A stretch of 64,000 bases of DNA, from NCBI RefSeq assembly GCF_023896955.1, contig NZ_JAMHIW010000002.1, positions 1 to 64,000 on the forward strand. Reading direction: 5' to 3'. Of this stretch, positions 17,075-25,571 are shown piece by piece. Position 1 is the first letter of the stretch. Every line of letters starts with the position of its first letter. Source of the DNA: Micromonospora sp. RHAY321. GTDB taxonomy: Bacteria; Actinomycetota; Actinomycetes; Mycobacteriales; Micromonosporaceae. A program made the translations under genes and the position numbers. Under the pieces are notes generated by a model. That model was not told the DNA's origin. It did no database searches and saw only the letters and a program-made list of their open reading frames with translations.

Positions 17075-17986
17075 TCATGCAGCACCCGCGCCGGCGGTCA
17101 GGTCCTTCTCGAACCAGTGGTGCGCGAAGTGCTCGTCGTTGTACGGCTCGATCTCCCGGTAACCGGTCGAGCGGTACATCGCGATCGCCTCGGTGAGGCT
17201 CCGGTTCGTGTCCAGCCGGACGGTGGTCCAGCCCCGTTCGTGGGCGTACCGCTCCAGGTCACACAGCATCCGCCGGCCGATGCCGAGCCCGCGCACGGTG
17301 TCCGCCACCCAGACCCGCTTGATCTCGGCGGGTGCGTCGGGGTGGAGTTTGACCGCGCCGCAGCCGACGGGCTCGGAGTTGAGGGTGGCGAGGAGGAACA
17401 CGCCGGCGGGCGGGACGAGTTCCTCGTCGTGGACGGGCTTGCTCAGCGCCGGATCGAATCCACCGTCGAACCGCCGGGCGATGTCCCGCGCGTAGGCGCG
17501 TACGCACGCCCGGGCGCGGGGGTCGCCCGGCGGGCAGGGCTCGATGACGACCATCGACGCGACGAGCAGCCGCTCGACCTGGGCCATCGCCTCGACGAGC
17601 TGTTCGCGGCTCTGTTCGCTCAGTGGCGTGAGGATCGACGAGGCGAACTCGTCGGAGCGCTCGTCCAGTGCGGCCCACTCCGCGCGGCCGGCTTCGGTGA
17701 GCGCGGCGACCCGGACCCGCGCGTCGCAGCCGACCTGGTCGGCCGGTGCGACGGTGACGAGCCCGTCGTTCTCCAAGGCGCGCAGCAGTCGGCTGAGGTA
17801 GCCGGAGTCCAGACCGAGGCGGGCCCGTAGCGCGGCGACCTCGGCGCCGGCGGGGCTGATCTCCCACAGCAGTCGCGCCTGCGCGAGGGGGCGTCCGGAG
17901 GCCATGTACTCGTCGTCGAGTGCCCCCACCCGCTGCGTGACCGTCCGGTTGAAGCGCCGCACCGCGGCGACGAGCTCAGGTCCCAT
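17075..17986 (-). CDS. MarR-type HTH regulator fused to GNAT acetyltransferase
   Basis: 303 residues. The winged-helix MarR domain (about 1-140) includes GLDSGYLSRLLRALENDGLV, the recognition helix and wing. A GNAT domain (about 150-295) follows, with the acetyl-CoA loop VRGLGIGRRML (R/Q-x2-G-x-G/A). This fused HTH/GNAT architecture is common in actinobacteria; the acetylation substrate is usually unknown, often small amines or amino acids. No Shine-Dalgarno is visible. Instead a palindrome (17991-18004) abuts the start codon, pointing to a leaderless transcript with autoregulation. Confidence 0.88.
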   Translation of the reverse strand: MGPELVAAVRRFNRTVTQRVGALDDEYMASGRPLAQARLLWEISPAGAEVAALRARLGLDSGYLSRLLRALENDGLVTVAPADQVGCDARVRVAALTEAGRAEWAALDERSDEFASSILTPLSEQSREQLVEAMAQVERLLVASMVVIEPCPPGDPRARACVRAYARDIARRFDGGFDPALSKPVHDEELVPPAGVFLLATLNSEPVGCGAVKLHPDAPAEIKRVWVADTVRGLGIGRRMLCDLERYAHERGWTTVRLDTNRSLTEAIAMYRSTGYREIEPYNDEHFAHHWFEKDLTAGAGAA

Positions 17987-17990
17987 ATAG

Positions 17991-18004
17991 CTGACTTTAG
18001 TCAG
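17991..18004. promoter_or_regulatory. Palindrome at the start of the MarR-GNAT gene, probable autoregulatory operator
   Basis: CTGACT-TT-AGTCAG is a perfect 6-bp inverted repeat with a 2-bp centre, ending 4 bp upstream of the MarR-GNAT start codon. The size suits a MarR dimer half-site pair, and occupation would block initiation. This is the only good dyad in the region. Confidence 0.55.
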
Positions 18005-18237
18005 GCATGTAGCGCCGGCGCCAGAAATCATCCGGTCAGAAGCGAAGACCGATGGGGCAACGGATCCAGTGCCCTGCCAACCGCCCATTCGCGGCGTAAT
18101 CTGAGGCGGCGGGCCGCCGCGAGGCGGCCCCAATCCAGCACGCAGCACAGGCTTCACAGCTCATGGCCCGCCTGACCGGCTGGTCGAGCCGACGCCGCCG
18201 AGAGACCCGGCGGCCAGGGACCAGCGGGAGCTGCATC

Positions 18238-19281
18238 GTGAGCGACACCAGTCTCGGCACCGACCGCCAGCGGGGCAGCGACTACGCCGACCTGTCCCGA
18301 CAGATCCGCGCAGCGGGTCTGCTCGAGCGGCGGCCGGCCTACTACGCGCTGCGGATCGGCCTCGTCGTCGGCTCCTTCGCCGGCCTGTGGGTCGTCTTCG
18401 TCCGGCTGGGCGAGTCGTGGTGGCAGCTCGCGGTGGCGGTCGCCCTCGCGGTGGTCATCGCGCAGGCCGGGTTCGTCGGCCACGACGCCGGCCACCGGCA
18501 GATCGCCCGCTCGCGCCGGGTGAACGACCTGATCGGCGTCGTACACGGCAACCTGCTCACCGGGATCAGCTACGGGTGGTGGGTGGACAAGCACAACCGG
18601 CACCACGCCCACCCGAACACCGAGGGCAAGGACCCGGACATCACCGTGGCGCCCTTGTCGTTCACCACCGAACAGGCCCGGCGACGGCGCGGCCTGGGCG
18701 CCCTGTTCGTCCGCCACCAGGCGTATCTCTTCTTCCCGCTGCTCCTGCTGGAGGGCCTGCACCTGCACGCCATCAGCCTGCGGGCCGTCCTCAGCCCACG
18801 TCGCCTCGCGCGTCGACCCGTCGAAGCCGGGCTGCTGGCCCTGCACCTGGGCGGCTACCTCGCCGCCGTGTTCCTGGTCCTGAGCCCCGCACAGGCGATC
18901 GCGTTCATCGTCGTCAACCAGGGCCTGCTGGGCCTCTACCTCGGCTGCTCCTTCGCCCCCAACCACAAGGGCATGCCGATCCTCGGCACCGACGACGACC
19001 TCGACTACCTGCGCCGGCAGGTGCTCACCTCCCGCAACGTCCGGGGTGGGTGGTTCCTCGACGCCGTACTGGGTGGCCTGAACTACCAGATCGAACACCA
19101 CCTCTTCCCGAGCATGCCGTGCCCCAACCTGCGCCGCGCCCGGCCACTGATCCAGCGGTTCTGCGCCGAGCGCGAGATCGGCTACCACGAAACCAGTCTG
19201 GGACGCTCCTGGGCGGAGGGCCTGCGCCACCTGCAGGACATCGGAGCCCCCGAACCTCGTACCGGTGCCGCAACGCGCTGA
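18238..19281 (+). CDS. Membrane fatty acid desaturase
   Basis: A 347-residue integral membrane di-iron desaturase. The three histidine boxes are present: GHDAGH, NRHHAH and IEHHLF (HxxHH with Gln upstream, NYQIEHH). The third box beginning Q-x-x-H-H is typical of acyl-lipid or front-end (delta-6-like) desaturases; there is no fused cytochrome b5 domain. Two pairs of hydrophobic segments flank the boxes. Start: GTG 18238 has GGGAG 7 nt upstream; an in-frame ATG at 18163 would add a basic 25-residue leader. An electron donor is not encoded nearby. Confidence 0.9.
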   Translation: MSDTSLGTDRQRGSDYADLSRQIRAAGLLERRPAYYALRIGLVVGSFAGLWVVFVRLGESWWQLAVAVALAVVIAQAGFVGHDAGHRQIARSRRVNDLIGVVHGNLLTGISYGWWVDKHNRHHAHPNTEGKDPDITVAPLSFTTEQARRRRGLGALFVRHQAYLFFPLLLLEGLHLHAISLRAVLSPRRLARRPVEAGLLALHLGGYLAAVFLVLSPAQAIAFIVVNQGLLGLYLGCSFAPNHKGMPILGTDDDLDYLRRQVLTSRNVRGGWFLDAVLGGLNYQIEHHLFPSMPCPNLRRARPLIQRFCAEREIGYHETSLGRSWAEGLRHLQDIGAPEPRTGAATR

Positions 19282-19337
19282 GCCGCCGCGGCGGAGCCGG
19301 CCTCCATCGACGGCCGGCACACGTCGAGACTGGGGGC

Positions 19338-19889
19338 ATGGAGTTCCTCTGCTACCACCGCGACCGGCACGGTTCCGTGGCACTGCGCGACGAACTGCTG
19401 CAAGAGCACTGGTCGTACATGGACCGGTACGCGGCGGAAATGATCGCGCGTGGCCCGACCTTCGCCGACGACGGTGGCACGCCCACCGGCAGCCTGCACA
19501 TCGTCGATTTGCCCGATCCGGCGGCCGCCCGCGCGTTCGCCTTCGACGAGCCCAACTACCAGGCCGGCGTGTACCGGGACGTGCTGCTGCGCCGATGGCG
19601 TAACACGCTGGGCCGCACCATGTGGGACTTCGCCGGAGGCCGGACCGACGGCAACCGGTACCTGGTGCTCGGTCTCGGCGCGGGACAGGCCGTCGATCTC
19701 GCCGTGCCACCCGCCCGGGACGAGCTGATCGCGTACGGCCCGCTGCTGTCCGACGACGGCGCCACCTGGCTGGGTACGGCGGCGCTGCTCCGGGCCCCGG
19801 ACCCGGCCGGGGCGCGCGCGGTCCTGACCGCGGACGGGTACGCCGAGATGGAGGTGCACAACTGGGCGTTCGGCGGCCGGCCGTCATGA
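19338..19889 (+). CDS. YCII-related protein, probably two YCII units
   Basis: A 183-residue protein. The first half shows the YCII pattern (hydrophobic strand, LQEHWSYMDRYAAEMIARGPTF, then a GSLHIVDLPDPAAARAFAFDEP-like strand-helix). The second half repeats it in diverged form (VLGLGAG, LIAYGPLLSDDGATWLGTAALLRAPDPAGARAVL), so it looks like an internal duplication giving an intramolecular ferredoxin-like dimer. The His of the canonical YCII active site is at the expected place in the first unit (EHW) but missing in the second. Function unknown. No good ribosome-binding site beyond TGGGGGC. Confidence 0.75.
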   Translation: MEFLCYHRDRHGSVALRDELLQEHWSYMDRYAAEMIARGPTFADDGGTPTGSLHIVDLPDPAAARAFAFDEPNYQAGVYRDVLLRRWRNTLGRTMWDFAGGRTDGNRYLVLGLGAGQAVDLAVPPARDELIAYGPLLSDDGATWLGTAALLRAPDPAGARAVLTADGYAEMEVHNWAFGGRPS

Positions 19890-19964
19890 CCCCGGACGGC
19901 CCCGGGTGGCCGTCGGGGACACATCTGCGGCGGGGTCGCACCGCCCCTGTGATAGACAGTCCGC

Positions 19965-20558
19965 GTGGTGGAGGTGAGCCAGTCCGGCGAGCGCAGTGTC
20001 GACGACGCGGTTCTCGACGCCGCCCGGGACTGCGTACTGGCCTACGGCGTACGCCGCACGACGATGACGGACGTGGCGCGCCGCGCCGGCGTGTCGCGGA
20101 TGACCGTCTACCGGCGCTGGCCGGACGTGCAGTCCCTGATCGGCGACCTGATGAACCGGGAGTGGCATCAGGTGTTGATGGCCGCCGCGGACACCGAGAC
20201 GGGTGGCACGGCTCGGTCCCGCCTCGTGTCGCGCGTGGTGGCGGTGGCGCGGGAGCTACGGGACCATCCGCTGCTGTGCAAGATCCGCGACGTCGATCCC
20301 GAGGTGCTGCTCCCGTACCTTCTCCACCGGCGCGGCAACGGCCAGGACGAGATGCTCCAGTTCCTCGCGGCGGCGCTGGCCGGCGGTCACGAGGACCACT
20401 CGATCCGGCCGGGCGAGCCCGAGCTCATGGCCCGCGCGGTCTTTCTGACCACGCAGTCCTTCGTGTTGTCCGTCCGCACGGTGGCCGACGACGTGCCGGT
20501 GGCCCGGTTCGACCGGGAGCTGGCCCTGTTGGTCGACGGCTACCTGCGACCGGACTAG
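19965..20558 (+). CDS. TetR-family transcriptional regulator
   Basis: A 197-residue regulator. The HTH (about 15-62) reads AVLDAARDCVLAYGVRRTTMTDVARRAGVSRMTVYRRWPD, a textbook TetR N-terminus; the rest is the helical ligand domain. Start is one of three closely spaced GTGs (19965, 19968, 19974). The stop codon overlaps that of the convergent diacylglycerol kinase in a shared CTAG. The set TetR / DAG kinase / AGPS-like flavoprotein / GlpD equals that around Rv2250c in M. tuberculosis, so it probably controls this lipid/glycerol cluster, perhaps by the inverted repeat at 22995-23013. Confidence 0.9.
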   Translation: MVEVSQSGERSVDDAVLDAARDCVLAYGVRRTTMTDVARRAGVSRMTVYRRWPDVQSLIGDLMNREWHQVLMAAADTETGGTARSRLVSRVVAVARELRDHPLLCKIRDVDPEVLLPYLLHRRGNGQDEMLQFLAAALAGGHEDHSIRPGEPELMARAVFLTTQSFVLSVRTVADDVPVARFDRELALLVDGYLRPD

Positions 20559-21418
20559 CCCGCGATGACCCGCAGCGCCCGCGGGCGGATGCCCACGTGT
20601 ACCTCGCCGGTCCGGCCCACGGGATCGCCGTCGCCGTACACGGTCATCGTGCGGTCGGCGCCGACGGTGACCGACGTACCCCGGTAGGAGAAGACGTGCC
20701 CGCGGCGTACGTGCCGGCCGGTGCGCATCTGCCGCAGCGCCATCGGGAACAGCGCCTTCGGCTTGTGGCCGATCACCACGACGTCCAGGGTCCCGTCGTC
20801 GGGCTGCGCCGCCGGGGCGACCCACAGGCCGCCGCCGTAGTACCCGCAGTTGGCGACGACCACCGTGTAGGCGTGCCTCTGCTCCGTCCGGCCGTCCACG
20901 GTGATGGTGTACCGGGTGCGCGGCCAGCGCAGCAGCGCCCGCAGGCCGGCGGTGGGATACACCAGCGCGGCGGGCAGACGTGAACGGTTGGCCAGTTCGT
21001 TGGCCGCCGCGTCGACACCGACGTAGACGCTGCCGACGATGGTCCGCCCCGCGACTTGGAGCACGTCGAGATGCCGTGGCTGCCCGTGCAGGAGCAGCTC
21101 GGCGACCGCCTCGGGGGAGTGCGGCAACCCGAGCTGCCGGGCGAAGTCGTTGCCGCGACCGGCGGGAATGACGCCGAGCAGACCGCCGGTGTCGGCGACC
21201 ACGCCGGCGAGCAGCCGGATGGTGCCGTCGCCTCCGGCGGCCACGACGACCTCACCGGAGTGCACCGCCGCCGTGGCGCGCTGCCGGGCCTGCTCGGCTG
21301 TCTGCGTGTATTCGACCCGTAGGCGGGCGCCGGCGGCGCGGAGCAGATGGGCCACCGGCATCAGGCGGGACAGCCCTCGGCGCGCGGTGGGACCGAGGAT
21401 CACGGCGAAGGACCGCAC
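20555..21418 (-). CDS. Diacylglycerol kinase family lipid kinase
   Basis: A 287-residue DAGK-catalytic-domain protein with the nucleotide loop VVAAGGDGTIRLLAG (GGDGT) about residue 60, and the GRGNDFARQLG motif. This is the YegS/DgkB-like fold that phosphorylates diacylglycerol, sphingosine or related lipids. The GTG start lies across the stop of the upstream FAD oxidase gene (the start lies 2 nt beyond the TGA with no intervening leader), so the two are translationally coupled. Equivalent of Rv2252, described as a diacylglycerol kinase in M. tuberculosis. Confidence 0.9.
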   Translation of the reverse strand: MRSFAVILGPTARRGLSRLMPVAHLLRAAGARLRVEYTQTAEQARQRATAAVHSGEVVVAAGGDGTIRLLAGVVADTGGLLGVIPAGRGNDFARQLGLPHSPEAVAELLLHGQPRHLDVLQVAGRTIVGSVYVGVDAAANELANRSRLPAALVYPTAGLRALLRWPRTRYTITVDGRTEQRHAYTVVVANCGYYGGGLWVAPAAQPDDGTLDVVVIGHKPKALFPMALRQMRTGRHVRRGHVFSYRGTSVTVGADRTMTVYGDGDPVGRTGEVHVGIRPRALRVIAG

Positions 21419-21419
21419 C

Positions 21420-22985
21420 TCAGGGCACCAGGATGCCGGGATTGAGGATGCCGGCCGGGTCCAGGTGCTGCTTGACGGCCCGGAGCAGGTCCACCGCGAC
21501 GTCGCCGATCTCGGCGGCGTACCAGGAACGGTGATCCGCGCCGACACCGTGGTGGTGACTGATCGTGGCACCCGCGGCGGCGATCGCGTCGCTGGCCGCC
21601 GCCTTCGCCCTCCGCCACCGGTCGAGCGGATCCGGCCCGGGGGAGCAGATGACCGTGAAGTACAGCGACGCGCCGGTCTCGTAGACGTGGGACACGTGCG
21701 CCAGTACCAGCGCCCCGTCCGGCAGCGCATCGATGATCGCCTGCCGCACCCGGTCGTGCACGGCCGGCAGCGCCGACCAGTAGGCCGCCGTCTCCAGCGT
21801 CTCCGCGAACGCCCCCGCGTCGAGCAGCGCGTCCCGCAGATACGGGGAGTCGAAACGGTGCCGCGCCCACTGTCGACCCGGCTCCTCGCCCAGCGGCACC
21901 CCGCCGTGTGCGGCCAGCACGCCGGCGGCCGCGTCGACCGTGGGGCGTACGTCCGCGCCCTCGTACCCGGCGATCAGTTGGCAGCCGCCGTCGGAGCGGC
22001 CGGAGCCTGTCGCCCCGATCGCGGTCTCGACCTCGTCGGACAGTCGCAGCACCGTGGGCCTCGGCCCGTCCTGCGCCAGTCGCCGCACGGCGTGCAGGCC
22101 GTCGGCGAACGAACCGAACCGCCAGCCCTCGTAGTGCGACTCGGCCGGTAGGGGCCGGACGCGCACGGTCACGTCGGTGATGACGCCCAGCGTCCCCTCG
22201 CTGCCGAGGAACAGCTGCCGCAGATCGGGACCGGCGGCCGAGGCCGGGGCGCGGCCCGCCCGGACGGTGCCTCGGGGCGTGGCGATCGTGAGCGCCATGA
22301 CCATGTCGTCGAAGCGGCCGTAGCCGGCCGACGCCTGGCCCGACGACCGGGTGGCGGCGAACCCGCCGATGGTGGCGTACTCGAAGGACTGCGGCACGTG
22401 GCCGAGGGTGAATCCGTGCTCGGCGAGCAGCTCGGCGGCCCTCGGGGCGCGGAGCCCCGCCTGCAGCGTGGCGGTCCGCGACAGCGGGTCGATCGCCACG
22501 ACGTCGTCCAGCCGGCTCAGGTCGACGGCGACGTGGTGCGCCGCGGTCGGCGTCAGCCCGCCGACCACCGAGGTGCCACCACCGAACGGGACCACGGCCA
22601 CCCCCGACCGGGAGCAGAGGTTGAGGATGGACACCACCTCGGCGTGGTCGGCCGGGCACAGCACGGCCTGCGGGGGAGCAGGCACCCGGCCCTGCCGGTG
22701 GCGGAGCAGATCCGGCGTCGACATGCCCGACGCGTGCCGTGCCCGGGCGGCCGGGGTGGTGAGCACGTGCTCGGCGCCCAGTGCCCGCCGCAGCGCGTCG
22801 AGGACCGCAGAGTCCAGCTCGCAGTCCGGTACGGCCGCTTCCGCCAGCGGCACGGCCTGCGGTGGGGGCGTCAGATCGAGGATCCGGGCCAGCAGGGTCG
22901 ATGCGGTGTCCGGCAGCGCCTTCGCGTTCCTCGTGGTGCCCCAGCGGGCCCATCCGACGGTCGGCGCTTCCCCTCCCATATTCAT
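21420..22985 (-). CDS. FAD-linked oxidase, alkyl-dihydroxyacetonephosphate synthase-like
   Basis: A 521-residue flavoprotein of the PCMH/VAO family. The FAD-binding loop is PFGGGTSVVGG, followed by ATIGGFAATRSSGQASAGYGR and GSEGTLGVITDV. The C-terminal HHHGVGADHR motif is characteristic of alkylglycerone-phosphate synthases (AGPS), which swap an acyl for an alkyl group to make ether lipids. Equivalent to Rv2251. Start is uncertain between two ATGs (22985, 22979); neither has a ribosome-binding site, and only 45 bp separate it from divergent glpD. Whether it makes ether lipids or oxidises a glycerol lipid is not known. Confidence 0.88.
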   Translation of the reverse strand: MNMGGEAPTVGWARWGTTRNAKALPDTASTLLARILDLTPPPQAVPLAEAAVPDCELDSAVLDALRRALGAEHVLTTPAARARHASGMSTPDLLRHRQGRVPAPPQAVLCPADHAEVVSILNLCSRSGVAVVPFGGGTSVVGGLTPTAAHHVAVDLSRLDDVVAIDPLSRTATLQAGLRAPRAAELLAEHGFTLGHVPQSFEYATIGGFAATRSSGQASAGYGRFDDMVMALTIATPRGTVRAGRAPASAAGPDLRQLFLGSEGTLGVITDVTVRVRPLPAESHYEGWRFGSFADGLHAVRRLAQDGPRPTVLRLSDEVETAIGATGSGRSDGGCQLIAGYEGADVRPTVDAAAGVLAAHGGVPLGEEPGRQWARHRFDSPYLRDALLDAGAFAETLETAAYWSALPAVHDRVRQAIIDALPDGALVLAHVSHVYETGASLYFTVICSPGPDPLDRWRRAKAAASDAIAAAGATISHHHGVGADHRSWYAAEIGDVAVDLLRAVKQHLDPAGILNPGILVP

Positions 22986-22994
22986 GTGTGACAG

Positions 22995-23013
22995 AGTGAC
23001 ATTCAACGTCACT
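22995..23013. promoter_or_regulatory. Inverted repeat in the 45-bp divergent promoter of the AGPS-like gene and glpD
   Basis: AGTGAC-(7 bp)-GTCACT is a perfect 6-bp dyad, and another GTGACA half-site lies just to its left (22988-22993). The whole space between divergent starts is 45 bp, so a protein bound here would control both directions. The TetR of the cluster is the natural candidate. Confidence 0.55.
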
Positions 23014-23030
23014 GCATCGCAAGGAGGCGT

Positions 23031-24557
23031 GTGAAAACCTCGCTGACCGTCTCCCGAAGGGAACGTGACCTCGCCGAACTGGTGGCCGGCGCGCCCGTCG
23101 ACGTCCTGGTCGTCGGGCTCGGCGTCACCGGCGCCGGAGTGGCCCTCGACGCGGCGAGCCGCGGGCTGTCCGTGGTCGCCGTCGACGCCCACGACCTCGC
23201 CAACGGCACCTCCCGCTGGAGTTCCAAACTGGTCCACGGCGGTCTGCGCTATCTCGCACACGGCCAGGTGGGCGTCGCCTACGAGAGCGCCGCCGAGCGT
23301 CACCTGCTGCTGACCCGCACCGCGCCGCACCTGACGCGCCCCCTGCCGATGCTGCTCCCGTCGACGGCGTACACCAGCCGGTGGCAGGCGAGCGCCGCGG
23401 CGGCCGGCCTCCGCGCCGGGGACCTGCTGCGTACCTGCGCCGGAACCTCCCGACGGACCCTGCCCGGAACTCGCCGGCTCGGCTCGGCCGAGGCGGGCGC
23501 CATCGCACCCGCACTGCGCGCGGAGGGCCTCCGCGGAGCACACCTGTCCTGGGACGGTCAGCTCTGCGACGACGCCCGACTCGTCGTCGGCCTGGCACGA
23601 GCGGCCGCGGCCCGATCCGCGCGCATCCTGCCCCGGTGCCGGGCGGTCAGCCTGCACCGCGAGGGCGCCATCATCGAGGACACCCTTACCGGGGCGCGCA
23701 TGCACGTCGCCGCCCGCGCGGTCGTCAACGCCACCGGCGTGTGGGCCAGCAGTCTGACCCCACACGTACGCCTGCGCCCGTCCCGAGGCACCCACATCGT
23801 GCTGTCCGCCGCCCGACTGGGCGGACTCTGGGCCGGCCTGACGATCCCGGTCCCCGGCGAGTTCACCCGCTACGTCTTCGCCCTGCCCCAGACCGACGGC
23901 CTGGTGTACGCGGGACTGACCGACGAACCGGTGGACGGACCCGTCCCCGACGTGCCGCAACCCACCGAAGCCGAGATCGCGTTCCTGCTCGACGTCCTCA
24001 ACAGCGTCCTCGACCAGCCGCTGCAACCCACCGACGTCCTCGGTGCGTACGCCGGGTTGCGACCGCTGCTCGACGACGCCGACAGCCGAACCGCCGACCT
24101 GTCCCGCCGCCACGCCGTCATCGACGACCCCGACGGCATCATCAGCGTCATCGGCGGCAAGCTCACCACCTACCGCCGCATGGCCGAGGACGCCGTCGAC
24201 ACCGCCGTCCGCCAGCGCGGCCTCCGTGCCGGCCCCTGCCGCACCCGACGCCTCCCGCTACCCGGTGCCGCGAGCAGGGCCCAGCTGGCCCGTGTCTCCG
24301 CACCACGCCGGCTCACCCACCGGTACGGCACGGAGGCCGTCGACGTCCTGGCCGAGGCACCCGCCGAACTCCGCCAGCCGATCGGCCCCGACATCCCCGT
24401 CACCGGCGCCGAACTCCTCTGGGCCACCCGCCACGAACTTGCCCTCACCGTCGACGACCTGCTCGACAGGCGTACCCGGATCGGTCTCGTCCCGGCGCAC
24501 CGCGAGGCCGCGCTGCCGACCGCGCGACACGTCCTCGCGCTGGCCGCCGAGGAGTGA
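23031..24557 (+). CDS. glpD: FAD-dependent glycerol-3-phosphate dehydrogenase
   Basis: A 508-residue protein. The N-terminal FAD Rossmann motif is GLGVTGAGVALDAASRG, with the GlpD signature TSRWSSKLVHGGLRYL close behind and the second signature GGKLTTYR near residue 380. It oxidises sn-glycerol-3-phosphate to dihydroxyacetone phosphate and passes electrons to quinone at the membrane. GTG start with AAGGAGG. The C-terminal part is present but short of conserved features. Divergent from the AGPS-like gene, whose substrate type (DHAP lipids) makes a functional link plausible; equivalent of glpD1 Rv2249c. Confidence 0.93.
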   Translation: MKTSLTVSRRERDLAELVAGAPVDVLVVGLGVTGAGVALDAASRGLSVVAVDAHDLANGTSRWSSKLVHGGLRYLAHGQVGVAYESAAERHLLLTRTAPHLTRPLPMLLPSTAYTSRWQASAAAAGLRAGDLLRTCAGTSRRTLPGTRRLGSAEAGAIAPALRAEGLRGAHLSWDGQLCDDARLVVGLARAAAARSARILPRCRAVSLHREGAIIEDTLTGARMHVAARAVVNATGVWASSLTPHVRLRPSRGTHIVLSAARLGGLWAGLTIPVPGEFTRYVFALPQTDGLVYAGLTDEPVDGPVPDVPQPTEAEIAFLLDVLNSVLDQPLQPTDVLGAYAGLRPLLDDADSRTADLSRRHAVIDDPDGIISVIGGKLTTYRRMAEDAVDTAVRQRGLRAGPCRTRRLPLPGAASRAQLARVSAPRRLTHRYGTEAVDVLAEAPAELRQPIGPDIPVTGAELLWATRHELALTVDDLLDRRTRIGLVPAHREAALPTARHVLALAAEE

Positions 24558-24666
24558 CCGGACCGTCCGGTCGTATCCGGGCCGACACCGGGATTGCGGT
24601 GGTCGTTCCGGGGGATGCCCCGAGCGGAGCACGGGATGTCCTGAGGACGCGGAGGGGGTCGGCGTC

Positions 24667-25542
24667 GTGTTTGACGGGTTCGAGGAGTTCGACATTCCCA
24701 CGTCGGGGGCGACGATCCACGGACGCCGCGGCGGAAGCGGCCCTCCGGTTCTCCTCCTGCACGGCATCCCCGAGACACACCTGATGTGGCACCGCGTGGC
24801 GCCGCGGCTCGCCGGGGACCACACCGTGGTCGTCACCGACCTGCGCGGCTGGGGCGACAGCGGCAAGCCGCCGAGCAGCGCCGATCACGAGCCGTACAGC
24901 ATGCGGGCGATCGCCCGCGACCAGATCGAGGTCATGCGGAGTCTGGGCTACGAGCGGTTCAGCCTCGTCGGCCATGATCGCGGGGCCCGGTGCGCCTACC
25001 GTCTCGCGCTCGACGAACCGGATCTCGTCACCCGGCTCGCCGTCCTGGACGTCGTCCCGGTCGGCGACGTCTACAACCGTGCCGACCGGGCGTTCAGCCT
25101 CTCGTACTGGGTCTGGTCCTTTCTGGCGGCACCGGCGCCGGTGCCCGAGCGGTTCATCGACGCGGCGCCCGCCGTCCTCGTCGACTTCATGCTCGACACG
25201 TGGCCCGAGGTGAAGGACGCGTTCCCGGCCGAGGTGCGCGCCGCGTACGTCAGGCAGTTCAGCGATCCCGCTACCGTCCACGCGGTCTGCGAGGAGTTCC
25301 GCGCGGCCGCGACGTTGGACTACCAGCAGGACGAGGCGGACCGCGGCACGCGCAGGATCGCGTGCCCTCTGCTGTTCCTCTGGAGCCAGCGAGGTCAGGT
25401 CGCGAAGCTCTACGACGACCCGCTCGGGATTTGGAGGCAGTGGGCCGACGACGTTCGCGGCGAGCCGGTCCCGGTCGGGCACTTCATCCCGGAAGAGGCG
25501 CCCGAGGAGACCACGCGGCAGCTCCTGGACTTCCTGAAGTAG
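24667..25542 (+). CDS. Alpha/beta hydrolase, haloacetate (fluoroacetate) dehalogenase/epoxide hydrolase family
   Basis: A 291-residue alpha/beta hydrolase. HGIPETHLMWH is the oxyanion HGxP loop; the nucleophile elbow GHDRGARCAYRLALDEP has the Asp nucleophile and the two Arg of fluoroacetate dehalogenase; VLDVVP, and the base His in VGHFIPEEAPEET. The cap helix reads YWVWSFLAAPAP, where fluoroacetate dehalogenases have Tyr-His-Trp-Ser-Phe. The halide-pocket Trp is kept but the His is Val, so defluorination is doubtful and a different ester, epoxide or halide substrate is likely. GTG start behind GGAGGGGG. Confidence 0.85.
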   Translation: MFDGFEEFDIPTSGATIHGRRGGSGPPVLLLHGIPETHLMWHRVAPRLAGDHTVVVTDLRGWGDSGKPPSSADHEPYSMRAIARDQIEVMRSLGYERFSLVGHDRGARCAYRLALDEPDLVTRLAVLDVVPVGDVYNRADRAFSLSYWVWSFLAAPAPVPERFIDAAPAVLVDFMLDTWPEVKDAFPAEVRAAYVRQFSDPATVHAVCEEFRAAATLDYQQDEADRGTRRIACPLLFLWSQRGQVAKLYDDPLGIWRQWADDVRGEPVPVGHFIPEEAPEETTRQLLDFLK

Positions 25543-25571
25543 CTCCCGGCGGCGCCTGACAAGATGGCGGC

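Noticed and set aside
22986..24113. N-terminal extension of the AGPS-like protein by about 375 codons
   Set aside because: The extra part overlaps glpD on the other strand and has random composition; the FAD protein begins at 22985 or 22979 next to a compact divergent promoter.
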